Below are positions 25,689-34,035 of a DNA stretch of 64,000 nucleotides, in pieces. The notes under the pieces were generated by a model, which was given only the letters and a program-made list of their open reading frames with translations, ran no database searches and was not told the origin of the DNA. The first letter of the stretch is position 1. Every line of letters begins with the position of its first letter. Source of the stretch: Bifidobacterium gallicum DSM 20093 = LMG 11596 (GTDB lineage Bacteria; Actinomycetota; Actinomycetes; Actinomycetales; Bifidobacteriaceae); assembly GCF_000741205.1 (NCBI RefSeq), contig NZ_JGYW01000002.1, positions 62,001 to 126,000 on the forward strand. Reading direction: 5' to 3'. The position numbers were made by a program, and so were the translations under genes.

Positions 25689-27073
25689 CGTGCATCCTCC
25701 TGACCGGTCGTCTGACCGGCATCCTCATGTGGTGTGGTATCTGTTGCGCTGGTTGGGTTGTCCGTCGCCGTTTTCTTACGGCGAGCACGGTGGCGGCCGC
25801 GTGCGGCCGGTGGTGCCGGAGGTGTCGGCGGAGCCGGAGGCGCCGGACGTGACTGCGGGTCTTCCGCCTGCTCAGTACCACCCTGGGCTTGGGTTTGTTC
25901 GGTAGCCTGCTCACTGACGGCATCAGGCTCGGTCACCTGCGCGGTTTCGCTGGTGCGGTCCGTCTGCCCATCGTTATGTTCCGGCAGTGACGCGTCGGCT
26001 TGGGGTTCAGTATCGCTCGCGTCGCTGGGTGAGGAATCAGCATGATCTTTTTTATTTATGCTGTCCAAATCGAGACCTTTACCCCACGTAAACGTCTGTT
26101 CCACGGGAGCGAATGCTTCACCATAGCGGCCAGTATTGCCCGCATGGACGGACCGTGCGAGGCGGGCGATACCTTCATCGGTGTGACCGCTGGTAAGCGC
26201 TTCGGACACGGCCTGCACCATGACGGCCGCATTGCGCTCCCCCAGTGAGGCGACTTGCAAACCTTGCTGCGGCATGGCAATGGGCTGTGTGACGCCACGC
26301 ACCACATCCGTCGCGTCACCGTCGTACGGATTCGTGATGGCCTCATGGGAACGCGCCTGCACTTGGGCGTCGGGGAAGAACAACGTCGAATCATAGGAAC
26401 CGTGCTGCTCGTCGCGCACAATCTTGCCGTTATGCAACTCGACCACGCGCTTGCGCATCGAATTGACGATCTCTTCGTTGTGCGTGGCCATGACAATCGT
26501 GGTGCCCGTACGGTTGATGGCCTCGAGCACTTCCATAATGCCCAACGATGTGGTCGGATCAAGATTGCCGGTGGGCTCGTCGGCCAGCAGGATCTGCGGA
26601 TGGTTCACATACGCGCGCGCGATGGCCACGCGCTGCTGCTCACCACCCGACAATTCCTGCGGCATGCTTTTTTCTTTGCCCGTCAAGCCCACGGTCTGCA
26701 GCACACGCGGCACCAGCGAACGGATGGCCGAACGCGGGGTGCCGATGACCTCGAGCGTGAACGCGACGTTCTCCCACACCGTTTTGTTGGACAACAGCTT
26801 GTAATCCTGGAACACGGTGCCCACGGAACGGCGATACTGCGGCACCTGCTTGTTGGGCAAGCGGCGCAAGTCATAGCCGCCAATGCGGATCTCGCCGTCC
26901 GTGGCCTCTTCCTCACGCAACATCAGACGCAGCAGCGTCGTCTTGCCTGAGCCCGAGGCCCCCACGAGGAACACGAAGTCACCCCGGTCAATATGCAGGT
27001 CGATGCTGTCCAACGCGCGACGGGTCGCACGCGGATACACCTTGTTCACCTTGTCCAACGAAATCAAAGCCAT
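25685..27073 (-). CDS. ftsE: Cell division ATP-binding protein FtsE with long C-terminal extension
   Basis: ABC ATPase of FtsEX. Walker A GASGSGKTT (about 38-46), Q-loop VFQDYKLLSNKTVWENV (a typical FtsE wording), signature LSGGEQQR, Walker B ILLADEPTGNLD, and ATHNEEIV for the H-loop. The canonical domain ends near residue 225. About 235 further residues follow: a moderately ordered part to about 345, then a low-complexity Asp/Glu/Thr/Gln tail, a proline cluster and a basic patch (RGRHRARRKK). ATG 27073 has GGAG 8-9 bases upstream. It follows prfB by 43 bp. Confidence 0.95.
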   Translation of the reverse strand: MALISLDKVNKVYPRATRRALDSIDLHIDRGDFVFLVGASGSGKTTLLRLMLREEEATDGEIRIGGYDLRRLPNKQVPQYRRSVGTVFQDYKLLSNKTVWENVAFTLEVIGTPRSAIRSLVPRVLQTVGLTGKEKSMPQELSGGEQQRVAIARAYVNHPQILLADEPTGNLDPTTSLGIMEVLEAINRTGTTIVMATHNEEIVNSMRKRVVELHNGKIVRDEQHGSYDSTLFFPDAQVQARSHEAITNPYDGDATDVVRGVTQPIAMPQQGLQVASLGERNAAVMVQAVSEALTSGHTDEGIARLARSVHAGNTGRYGEAFAPVEQTFTWGKGLDLDSINKKDHADSSPSDASDTEPQADASLPEHNDGQTDRTSETAQVTEPDAVSEQATEQTQAQGGTEQAEDPQSRPAPPAPPTPPAPPAARGRHRARRKKTATDNPTSATDTTPHEDAGQTTGQEDAR

Positions 27074-27116
27074 GATTCATGCTCCGTTCTTGGTGCTGCG
27101 AGCCTGGTAGCGACGA

Positions 27117-28247
27117 TTAATCCTCGCCGTTTTCGGCGCTTTCGCGGCGCTGCTCATGACGCCAGCGGATGCCGGCCTGGATGAAGGCGTCGATGTCACC
27201 ATCGAACACGGCTTGTGTCTGGCTTGTTTCCTCACCCGTGCGCAAATCTTTGACCATCTGATACGGGTGAAGCACGTAGGAGCGCATCTGGTCGCCCCAA
27301 CTGGCCTTGATGTCGCCAGCGAGTTCCTTCTTCTTCTTGGCTTCTTCCTCATGGCGCAGCACCAGCAGACGCGACTGCAACACAGCCATGGCCGCGGCAC
27401 GGTTCTGGATCTGCGAGCGCTCATCCTGCATCGTCACAACGATGCCGGTAGGGATGTGCGTGATGCGCACAGCCGAATAGGTCGTGTTGACGCCCTGGCC
27501 GCCCGGGCCTGACGCGCAGTAGGTGTCGACGCGGATTTCACTTTCGGGCACTTCAATATGGTCGGTTGCCTCGACGAGCGGCACCACTTCGACGGCGGCG
27601 AAGCTGGTTTGGCGGCGTCCCTGGTTGTCGAATGGCGAGATGCGCACGAGACGGTGCGTGCCGCCTTCCACGGACAGGCGTCCATACGCATATGGGGCGT
27701 CGACTTGGAAGGTGGCCGATTTGATGCCGGCTTCTTCGGCGTATGAGGTGTCCATGACTTTCGCTTTGTAGCCGTTGCGTTCAGCCCAGCGCAAGTACAT
27801 ACGCAACAGCATTTGGGCGAAGTCGGCGGCGTCGACGCCACCGGCGCCGGAGCGGATCGTCACGACGGCGGATCGCTCATCATACTCACCGTCCATGAGC
27901 GTCTGGATTTCCATGTCGCGCAAATCGTTGGTGATCGATTCCACTTCGGATTGCGCTTCGTCGAGCGTATCCTGGTCGGCTTCCTCACGGCCAAGCTCGA
28001 CGAGCGTTTCCACATCGTCAATACGTGACGCTGCGGAAGCCAGATGCTTGAGCTGCGACTGCACAGCCGACAGTTTGCTCGTCACTTTCTGGGCGTGTTC
28101 AGGGTCGTCCCACAAGCCGGGTTCCGCAGCTTCCTGTTCGAGCTGGGCGGCTTGGGATTGCAAACGGTTGACATCAAGAGCCAGCGCGATCTCTTCATAC
28201 TTGGCACGGGCTTCAGAGATGGCCTGCGAAAAATCAAATTCTGCCAT
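27117..28247 (-). CDS. prfB: Peptide chain release factor 2
   Basis: Releases peptides at UGA and UAA. The GGQ catalytic motif is in [20 protein letters not shown]. The RF2 stop-codon tripeptide SPF is in [15 protein letters not shown], which separates it from the RF1 gene in this window. 376 aa. The frame runs from ATG 28247 without interruption, so the programmed +1 frameshift used by many prfB genes is absent. The ribosome-binding site is weak, with GGAAGAG lying about 14 bases upstream. Confidence 0.97.
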   Translation of the reverse strand: MAEFDFSQAISEARAKYEEIALALDVNRLQSQAAQLEQEAAEPGLWDDPEHAQKVTSKLSAVQSQLKHLASAASRIDDVETLVELGREEADQDTLDEAQSEVESITNDLRDMEIQTLMDGEYDERSAVVTIRSGAGGVDAADFAQMLLRMYLRWAERNGYKAKVMDTSYAEEAGIKSATFQVDAPYAYGRLSVEGGTHRLVRISPFDNQGRRQTSFAAVEVVPLVEATDHIEVPESEIRVDTYCASGPGGQGVNTTYSAVRITHIPTGIVVTMQDERSQIQNRAAAMAVLQSRLLVLRHEEEAKKKKELAGDIKASWGDQMRSYVLHPYQMVKDLRTGEETSQTQAVFDGDIDAFIQAGIRWRHEQRRESAENGED

Positions 28248-28855
28248 GATTAACGAATATTCTCTTCCATTACTTCAACTAAGGACTCATACGGATAGGC
28301 GCATCAGGCCGGTTCATGCATAATGCCGTGCTGTGACCTGCTCAATGGCTGCATGCCTCTGTGCACAGGGCCTCTGGCACGGGCGTGGGGCGGCATGTTC
28401 GCCAACCGCCAGCGGCAAATGCCTCAATCACGCGTCAAGACATTCGCAAACACGGTCACCTGATTGAATTGCACACTTTTGCATGATGCAACAACGGCCA
28501 TCATGCGCGTCAAAGTCCCGCATGGTTCATATAAGCGCTCATATTGGGTTAGTGTACGCCACACGGTAGTCGCGCGCACGGGCGTTCGTTGCATGGCGCA
28601 CGGCTTTACACGGTGGTTGACGATGTTCCACCACCCCCGTCACCTGAACAACGAACTGTGAGACCATATGCATGTCGCGGTCGCATGCCGAACAACACTT
28701 TGCATTACAGTAGTGGCGGAATACGCATTTGCATATGCAGACATAGGGACTTGAAGCTACTGGCGCATGGCTCTGGCCTGCGTTGCTGCAAATGCGACCA
28801 GCACCGCATACATCGCTGGCTCTTGGCCAGTGATCATTGATACAAGGAGCTATCC
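28248..28855. other. 608-bp divergent intergenic region between prfB and dapD
   Basis: Holds the promoters of two divergent genes. I see an AAGGAG ribosome-binding site for dapD at 28844-28849, but no coding frame, tRNA or recognisable RNA gene. The short frames inside have no ribosome-binding site and no family resemblance. Its length is unusual for this dense region. Confidence 0.5.
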
Positions 28856-29839
28856 ATGAGCGAACAACGAACTGCATGGGGATGGGGTTTGGCCAGCATT
28901 GACGCCGCCGAACGCACCCTTGACGTATGGTATCCCGAACTCACCTTGGGCCCAGCCCCCGCGCAGCGGCCCAACCACGGGTTTGGCGACCTGATGCATG
29001 ATGGGCCGGACCTACGTGGCGTGCGCCGCGTGCCCGTGTTCACGGTCAGTGATCTGGACGCCCCGATTGCCGACGCCGCTGACGCCTACTTGCGTTTGCA
29101 TCTGCTGAGCATGCGTCTGGCCAAGCCGAATACGCTCAACTTGGATGGCATCTTCGGCAAACTCACGAATGTGGTGTGGACGAATTACGGTCCGTTCGCC
29201 GTTGAGGATTTTGCGATGCGCAAGATTGCTGTGGAATCAGCCAATATGCAAGACGGCTTGCCCGGCATATCCACGCCGGTGGAAGTGCGTGCCATCGACA
29301 AGATTCCGCGCATGCTCGACTATGTGGTGCCCACTGGCGTACGTATTGCCGACGCCAACCGTGTGCGCCTCGGCGCCTACCTGTCGGAAGGCACCACCGT
29401 GATGCACGCGGGCTTCGTCAACTTCAACGCCGGCACACTTGGCGTCTCGATGGTTGAAGGCCGCATTTCACAAGGTGTGGTCGTTGGCGATGGTTCCGAC
29501 ATTGGCGGCGGCGCCTCAATCATGGGTACGCTGTCCGGTGGCGGCAAGCTGCGCAATTCGATTGGCGAACACTCGCTGCTGGGCGCCAACGCGGGCATCG
29601 GCATCTCCCTGGGCGACCACTGCGTTGTTGAAGCGGGCCTGTATGTCACGGCTGGCACCAAGGTGGAAATCGTCGACAAAGAAAAGCTCAACGCCGGCGA
29701 AGACCTGGACGTGGTCAAGGCTTCCGAACTGTCGGGCAAAGACAACATCCTGTTCATCCGCAATTCCATTACGGGCGCCATCCAAGCCCGCCACCGCAAG
29801 GTTGGCATCGAACTCAACTCGGACTTGCATAAGAACTAA
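28856..29839 (+). CDS. dapD: 2,3,4,5-tetrahydropyridine-2,6-dicarboxylate N-succinyltransferase
   Basis: Lysine and diaminopimelate biosynthesis, succinylase branch. 327 aa of the actinobacterial DapD type. The N-terminal domain ([20 protein letters not shown]) leads to a left-handed beta-helix with hexapeptide character: [35 protein letters not shown], then [35 protein letters not shown] at 28844-28849 fits ATG 28856. A strong terminator follows. DAP supplies the cell wall as well as lysine. Confidence 0.95.
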   Translation: MSEQRTAWGWGLASIDAAERTLDVWYPELTLGPAPAQRPNHGFGDLMHDGPDLRGVRRVPVFTVSDLDAPIADAADAYLRLHLLSMRLAKPNTLNLDGIFGKLTNVVWTNYGPFAVEDFAMRKIAVESANMQDGLPGISTPVEVRAIDKIPRMLDYVVPTGVRIADANRVRLGAYLSEGTTVMHAGFVNFNAGTLGVSMVEGRISQGVVVGDGSDIGGGASIMGTLSGGGKLRNSIGEHSLLGANAGIGISLGDHCVVEAGLYVTAGTKVEIVDKEKLNAGEDLDVVKASELSGKDNILFIRNSITGAIQARHRKVGIELNSDLHKN

Positions 29840-29861
29840 TTGAGTCCCAACCATGCGTCCC

Positions 29862-29894
29862 ACAACGCCTGCCATCATCATGGCAGGCGTTGTT
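29862..29894 (+). terminator. Rho-independent terminator after dapD
   Basis: Perfect 14-bp stem, ACAACGCCTGCCAT (29862-29875) with its complement at 29880-29893, and a 4-nt loop. It starts 23 bp past the dapD stop. The trailing T stretch is short (TGTTAC). Confidence 0.8.
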
Positions 29895-29952
29895 ACGTGA
29901 GGCGTCCGTCATGGCATGATCGAACGCGATTGGAACGAAACGGGAAATACCA

Positions 29953-30432
29953 ATGAATATCACGATTCTTACCGTCGGCAAAATCAAGGAACGCTACCTG
30001 CGTGACGCGATTGACGAATACGCCAAACGGATGTCACGGTTTTGCAAGCTGCAGATTATGCAAGTCAACGACGAGAAAACGCCAGAGCATGCGAGCGCGG
30101 CCGAAGAACTGCAGATCAAACAGCGTGAAGGCGAACGCCTGATGGCCCATATCAAACCGCAGTCAACGGTCATTGCGCTCGCGATTGAAGGCCGCATGCT
30201 GACGAGTGAACAGCTCGCCCACGAAATTGAGGAATTCGGGCTGCGCGGGCATAGCAACCTCGTGTTCGTAATCGGAGGATCACTGGGCCTTGACCCGCGC
30301 ATCCTCAAGCGTGCCGACATGCTGTTGAGCTTCTCACGCATGACGTTCCCGCACCAGCTCATGCGCGTGATTTTGCTTGAACAATTATATCGGGCATACA
30401 AAATCAATGCGGGTGAACCGTACCATAAATGA
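29953..30432 (+). CDS. rlmH: 23S rRNA (pseudouridine-1915-N3)-methyltransferase RlmH
   Basis: SPOUT-class methyltransferase, 159 aa, acting on position 1915 of 23S rRNA in 70S ribosomes. Begins [26 protein letters not shown]. The SAM-binding knot region is [48 protein letters not shown], ending GEPYHK, the invariant C-terminus of the family. ATG 29953 follows GGGAAATACC, a modest ribosome-binding site. It converges with gltA. Confidence 0.97.
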   Translation: MNITILTVGKIKERYLRDAIDEYAKRMSRFCKLQIMQVNDEKTPEHASAAEELQIKQREGERLMAHIKPQSTVIALAIEGRMLTSEQLAHEIEEFGLRGHSNLVFVIGGSLGLDPRILKRADMLLSFSRMTFPHQLMRVILLEQLYRAYKINAGEPYHK

Positions 30433-30499
30433 TAATGTGCAAGTGTATGCACCCACAGCGGTAGCGCCTACGCTTGCACCATCATCGATTCCCATGTGT

Positions 30500-31795
30500 T
30501 CAGGAACGTTCGCTAAACGGGATGTAGTCACGCTTGCCGCTGCCCACATAGACTTGGCGAGGGCGGCCGATTTTGGTCATCGGGTCATTGAGCATTTCGG
30601 TATACTGGGCGATCCAACCCGGAATACGGCCCAATGCGAACAGCGGTGTGAACATCGATTCGTCAAAACCGATGGCGCGATAAATCAGACCCGTATAAAA
30701 ATCGACGTTCGGATACAGATTACGTGAGACGAAATACTCATCGTGCAATGCAATGTCTTCAAGCTCGGTCGCCACCTTGAACAACCGGATTTCATCGTCG
30801 CTGAGCATGAGTTGCTGCGGTTGCTCCATGATTTTCGTCAAATACTGCTTGGCGATGGCTGCGCGTGGATCATACGATTTATAGACACGATGCCCAAGAC
30901 CGGAAATGCGACGGCCTTCCGATTTCGCCTGTTCCACATATTGTTTCACGGTCAATCCTGATGAAGCGATGTCACGCAGCTGACGCAATGCGCGTTCATT
31001 GGCGCCACCATGCAACGGACCCGAGAGCGCATTGATACCGGCTGCAACTGCGGAATACAAGTTTGCGTGGGCGGAACCGGCGATACGCACGACCGATGTG
31101 GAACAGTTTTGCTCATGGTCGGCATGAATAATCAGCAAACGTCCCAACGCATGCACGTGCAGCGGATCGGGATTGTAGCTTTCATAAGGAATGGCGAAGC
31201 ACATGCGCAAGAAATCATCAATGTATCCGCGTGAATAGTCGGGATACATCATGGGTTCATCCAGACGACGCCGCATCACATAACTGACAATCGTACGGGC
31301 TTTCGCCATGATGATTGTGGCGGCTTCCGCCAACTGTTCAGGGTCGGACACATCAGTGGTTTCCGGATAAAACGCAGCCAGACCGTTGATTGCTGAGGCA
31401 AGCACGCTCATAGGGTGCGCAGTGTGAGGGAAAGATCCCATCAGCGTACGAAAATCCTCGCCAACCATCGTGCGATGGTTGATTTTCGTGACGAAATCAT
31501 CATACTGTTCACGCGAAGGCAGTTCACCGTATCGCAGCAACCAGGCGACTTCAAGGAAATCGGACTGGTCGCACAATTGTTCAATCGGATAACCGCGATA
31601 ACGCAGAATTGAATTCTTGCCATCAATATACGTGATGGCTGACGTGCACTGCGCCGTGGTCAGGAATCCCGGATCAAGCGAAACAACGTCGTCATTGCGC
31701 ATGGACGACATGAGCACACCATTGGGACCTTCAGTTGATTCAATAACCGGCAGTTCCAAGTCCCTGGAGTCCAGTTCCAGATGTGCATATGTCAT
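30500..31795 (-). CDS. gltA: Citrate synthase
   Basis: Condenses acetyl-CoA and oxaloacetate; in bifidobacteria it feeds 2-oxoglutarate and glutamate synthesis rather than a full TCA cycle. Catalytic residues appear in GSAHANLYSAVAAGINALSGPLHGGANERAL, in RISGLGHRVY, and in the aspartate of NLYPNVDFYTGLIYRAIG. About 431 aa from ATG 31795, which has GGAGAGGG about 10 bases upstream and gives an N-terminus (MTYAHLELDSRDLELPVIE) typical of the family. An alternative ATG at 31828 would add 11 residues; it has no Shine-Dalgarno but a TATGGT 6 bases before it. Confidence 0.95.
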   Translation of the reverse strand: MTYAHLELDSRDLELPVIESTEGPNGVLMSSMRNDDVVSLDPGFLTTAQCTSAITYIDGKNSILRYRGYPIEQLCDQSDFLEVAWLLRYGELPSREQYDDFVTKINHRTMVGEDFRTLMGSFPHTAHPMSVLASAINGLAAFYPETTDVSDPEQLAEAATIIMAKARTIVSYVMRRRLDEPMMYPDYSRGYIDDFLRMCFAIPYESYNPDPLHVHALGRLLIIHADHEQNCSTSVVRIAGSAHANLYSAVAAGINALSGPLHGGANERALRQLRDIASSGLTVKQYVEQAKSEGRRISGLGHRVYKSYDPRAAIAKQYLTKIMEQPQQLMLSDDEIRLFKVATELEDIALHDEYFVSRNLYPNVDFYTGLIYRAIGFDESMFTPLFALGRIPGWIAQYTEMLNDPMTKIGRPRQVYVGSGKRDYIPFSERS

Positions 31796-32151
31796 AGCGC
31801 CATACCCTCTCCGCTCATCCTGCATCATGCAACAACCATACGTTTCCTAGGCCATTGGTGATGCCATGTGCAGCTCCTCCACATGATTGCGCTGTCGGTA
31901 GGTGATCCCGATCAATCGGGCACAACCTGCCATCATGGCGCAATATGCCAAACATTGTGCCCACTATACGAGTGGCGCGTCACACTAGCCGCAAGCGTCT
32001 CATTTTGTGCGAGCACAGCTGAGTTGACAGCGCCACAACGCATGAATGCCCAACGGCATCAAGCGTTGGGCATTCATGATCATGCACCAGTGGTCGTGCC
32101 GTTTCCGATCCGTTGACTCCTGTATGGCAACGGGAGGAAACGGCCCATCCA
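31796..32151. other. Intergenic region between gltA and map with dyad structures
   Basis: About 356 bp upstream of gltA and downstream of map. It holds CCCGAT/ATCGGG (31907-31920, 2-bp spacer), overlapping a wider 8-bp inverted repeat GGGCACAA (31918-31925) and TTGTGCCC (31955-31962). These sit 112-167 bp before the gltA start and could be operator or leader structures. The strong map terminator (32041-32078) is listed separately. No coding frame is credible. Confidence 0.5.
32041..32078 (-). terminator. Long perfect hairpin downstream of map
   Basis: CATGAATGCCCAACG (32041-32055) pairs perfectly with CGTTGGGCATTCATG (32064-32078) around an 8-nt loop: a 15-bp stem about 75 bp past the map stop. 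No uridine run follows, so it may act as terminator, mRNA end protector or both. Confidence 0.7.
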
Positions 32152-32928
32152 CTAGTCGCGCACCGTCAAAATTTCCGGTCCATGTTCGGTGATCGCGATC
32201 GTGTGCTCACTATGTGCGCCACGGGAGCCGTCTTCACTCTTGAGCGTCCAACCGTCGTCAGGATCCTGGTAAATCTCATCCGTGGTCTTGAGGAACCAAG
32301 GCTCAATCGCGATGACCAGGCCTTCACGCAGCTTATAGCCGTGATGTGCCTTGCCGTCATTGGGCACGTGCGGATCGCCGTGCATGATGTGGCCCACACC
32401 ATGGCCGCCAAAATCAAGGTTGATCGGATAGCCGTATGCACGAGCCACCTCACCGATGGCGTGCGACACGTCACCCAAACGGTTGCCAGCGCGCGCGGCG
32501 TCAATACCGGCTTCAAGCGCCTCTTCCGTGCATTTGATGATGCGCAGATCTTCCGGGTCCTGATGTTCACCGACCACGAAGCTGATGGCCGAGTCGGCGA
32601 CCCAACCGTCAACGTTGATGGCCAAATCAAGGCTGACCAGATCGCCATCTTTGAGCGCATAGTCGAATGGCACGCCATGCAACACGGCATCATTGACCGA
32701 GGTGCAAATGTAATGGGCGAACGGACCCGTGCCGAAATCAGGCGCATAGTCGACATAGCACGACGTGGCACCCTTGCGGTCGACAATCTTCTTGTGCACA
32801 AACTCATCGATTTCCAGCAGGTTCGTGCCGACTGTGGTCGTTTCACGCAATTCCCGCAGAATACCGCCAACAAAGCGGCCTGCAGGCTTCATTTCTTCGA
32901 TTTCCTTATGGGTTTTCAGTTCGATCAT
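32152..32928 (-). CDS. map: Methionine aminopeptidase, type I
   Basis: Removes the initiator methionine. 258 aa, pita-bread fold. Metal ligands are seen in SLDLAINVDGWVADSAISF (two Asp), GGHGVGHIMHGDPHVP (His), VIAIEPWF (Glu) and HSEHTIAI (Glu). Begins MIELKTHKEIEEMKPAGRFV, without the N-terminal zinc-finger extension some actinobacterial forms carry. ATG 32928 with GAAAGACC upstream. Standalone gene. Confidence 0.96.
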   Translation of the reverse strand: MIELKTHKEIEEMKPAGRFVGGILRELRETTTVGTNLLEIDEFVHKKIVDRKGATSCYVDYAPDFGTGPFAHYICTSVNDAVLHGVPFDYALKDGDLVSLDLAINVDGWVADSAISFVVGEHQDPEDLRIIKCTEEALEAGIDAARAGNRLGDVSHAIGEVARAYGYPINLDFGGHGVGHIMHGDPHVPNDGKAHHGYKLREGLVIAIEPWFLKTTDEIYQDPDDGWTLKSEDGSRGAHSEHTIAITEHGPEILTVRD

Positions 32929-33055
32929 CGTACGGTCTTTCTACCTTCGGATTGGTGGTTCCCAACCTACCACCGAGCTTGCCCGTGGCATCCTCCAAGT
33001 CCGCCACGCTTTCTCGGTTCATCAGCGTTGGGATGATTATTGCGATATCTATGCA

Positions 33056-33093
33056 ACAAGGTCCTTACGGCACGTATGCAGTAAGGACCTTGT
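33056..33093 (-). terminator. Terminator hairpin after the HdeD-like gene
   Basis: ACAAGGTCCTTAC (33056-33068) and its exact complement (33081-33093) form a 13-bp stem with a 12-nt loop, about 39 bp downstream of the HdeD-like stop codon and upstream of map. Confidence 0.7.
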
Positions 33094-33131
33094 ATGGCAA
33101 TGATGCAAGATCAGAAATAACTGTTCCTTGA

Positions 33132-33761
33132 TCAGGCGTTCTTGGAGGCGCGGCCGAACGTGAAGGCACGCACTACCGAGAAGATGCCCATGACCACCAA
33201 AGCGCAGCCGCCGAAGATGATAAGCCACACAGTGGAGGCCAACGGCATGCACAGCAGCACGAAACCGGCCAGAATCGAGATGATGGCGTATGCGATGGCC
33301 CAACCCGAGCTCGGCATGCTCCACGATTCGGTCAAAGCCATGACACCCTCAAGAATCCAGCCGATGCCGACAATCAACGTGAACATGATGGCCAATAAAC
33401 CTTCGGACAGCGTGGCGTTCTTGAGCACCACAATGCCGCCGATGACCAGCAAGATGCCGATGATCACGCCAAGCACGCGCCAACCGGCAGGAAGTCCGAG
33501 CTCAACAATGGAGCTGACGATGCGCACCACGCCGGAAACAAGGAAGTAGATACCCAAAATAATGGTGGCCACGAACAGTGTCTTGCCTGGCCAAACCAGC
33601 AGGCAGATACCGCAGGCCACTGCAGCCAAGCCGATGATGCCGTATGCGGCGCGCACCAGGTTCTTCGCGCCAGTAGGCAGATGCTCTTCTACCAGGCGGA
33701 ACGGGCCGTAGCCCATGTACTGATCCTGATAGCCCGCATTGTTGTAGTTACGGTCAGACAT
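33132..33761 (-). CDS. HdeD/DUF308-family membrane protein
   Basis: About 209 aa. After a 30-residue hydrophilic lead rich in Tyr and Asn, six hydrophobic spans follow in three pairs, for example AAYGIIGLAAVACGICLLVW, LFVATIILGIYFLVSGVVRIV and VLGVIIGILLVIGGIVVL. The repeat of G-I-L...P.T...I.LG. is typical of HdeD-like proteins. ATG 33761 has a strong GGAGGAAT ribosome-binding site; the longer frame to 33803 is unneeded. The E. coli namesake is linked to acid resistance; function here is unknown. Confidence 0.85.
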   Translation of the reverse strand: MSDRNYNNAGYQDQYMGYGPFRLVEEHLPTGAKNLVRAAYGIIGLAAVACGICLLVWPGKTLFVATIILGIYFLVSGVVRIVSSIVELGLPAGWRVLGVIIGILLVIGGIVVLKNATLSEGLLAIMFTLIVGIGWILEGVMALTESWSMPSSGWAIAYAIISILAGFVLLCMPLASTVWLIIFGGCALVVMGIFSVVRAFTFGRASKNA

Positions 33762-34035
33762 GCTGATTCCTCCACTCTCATTAAGGTGCATTCCCATGGC
33801 CAACCATATGGCGGCATCGGCAATACCCTCGGATGTTCACATGGCGGCCGCTGCTTGCCACAAACACTGGTCACCACAAAAGCATTACAAATCAACCCTA
33901 GGCAGCGCTTTCTGGATGTATGCTGAATGCCTCGTCCGAACACGCCTAGGACACGGGGGTATGCGATGAAGCGCGCTGTTCGCCATCAGGGAGCGCGCCA
34001 ATAACCATGTCAATAAAAATGGATAGGGTGGTGCC

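Noticed and set aside
27117-28247. Programmed +1 frameshift in prfB
   Set aside because: The frame is continuous from the start codon with no early in-frame TGA.
28464-28661. Small plus-strand frame in the prfB-dapD gap
   Set aside because: No ribosome-binding site, atypical composition and no family resemblance.
30437-30479. Terminator between convergent rlmH and gltA
   Set aside because: Only GTGCAAG/CTTGCAC pairs across a large loop; too weak to call.
31796-31828. Longer, leaderless gltA start at 31828
   Set aside because: TATGGT 6 bases before this ATG fits a leaderless start, but the N-terminus from 31795 matches the family better and has a purine-rich site upstream; kept as an alternative only.
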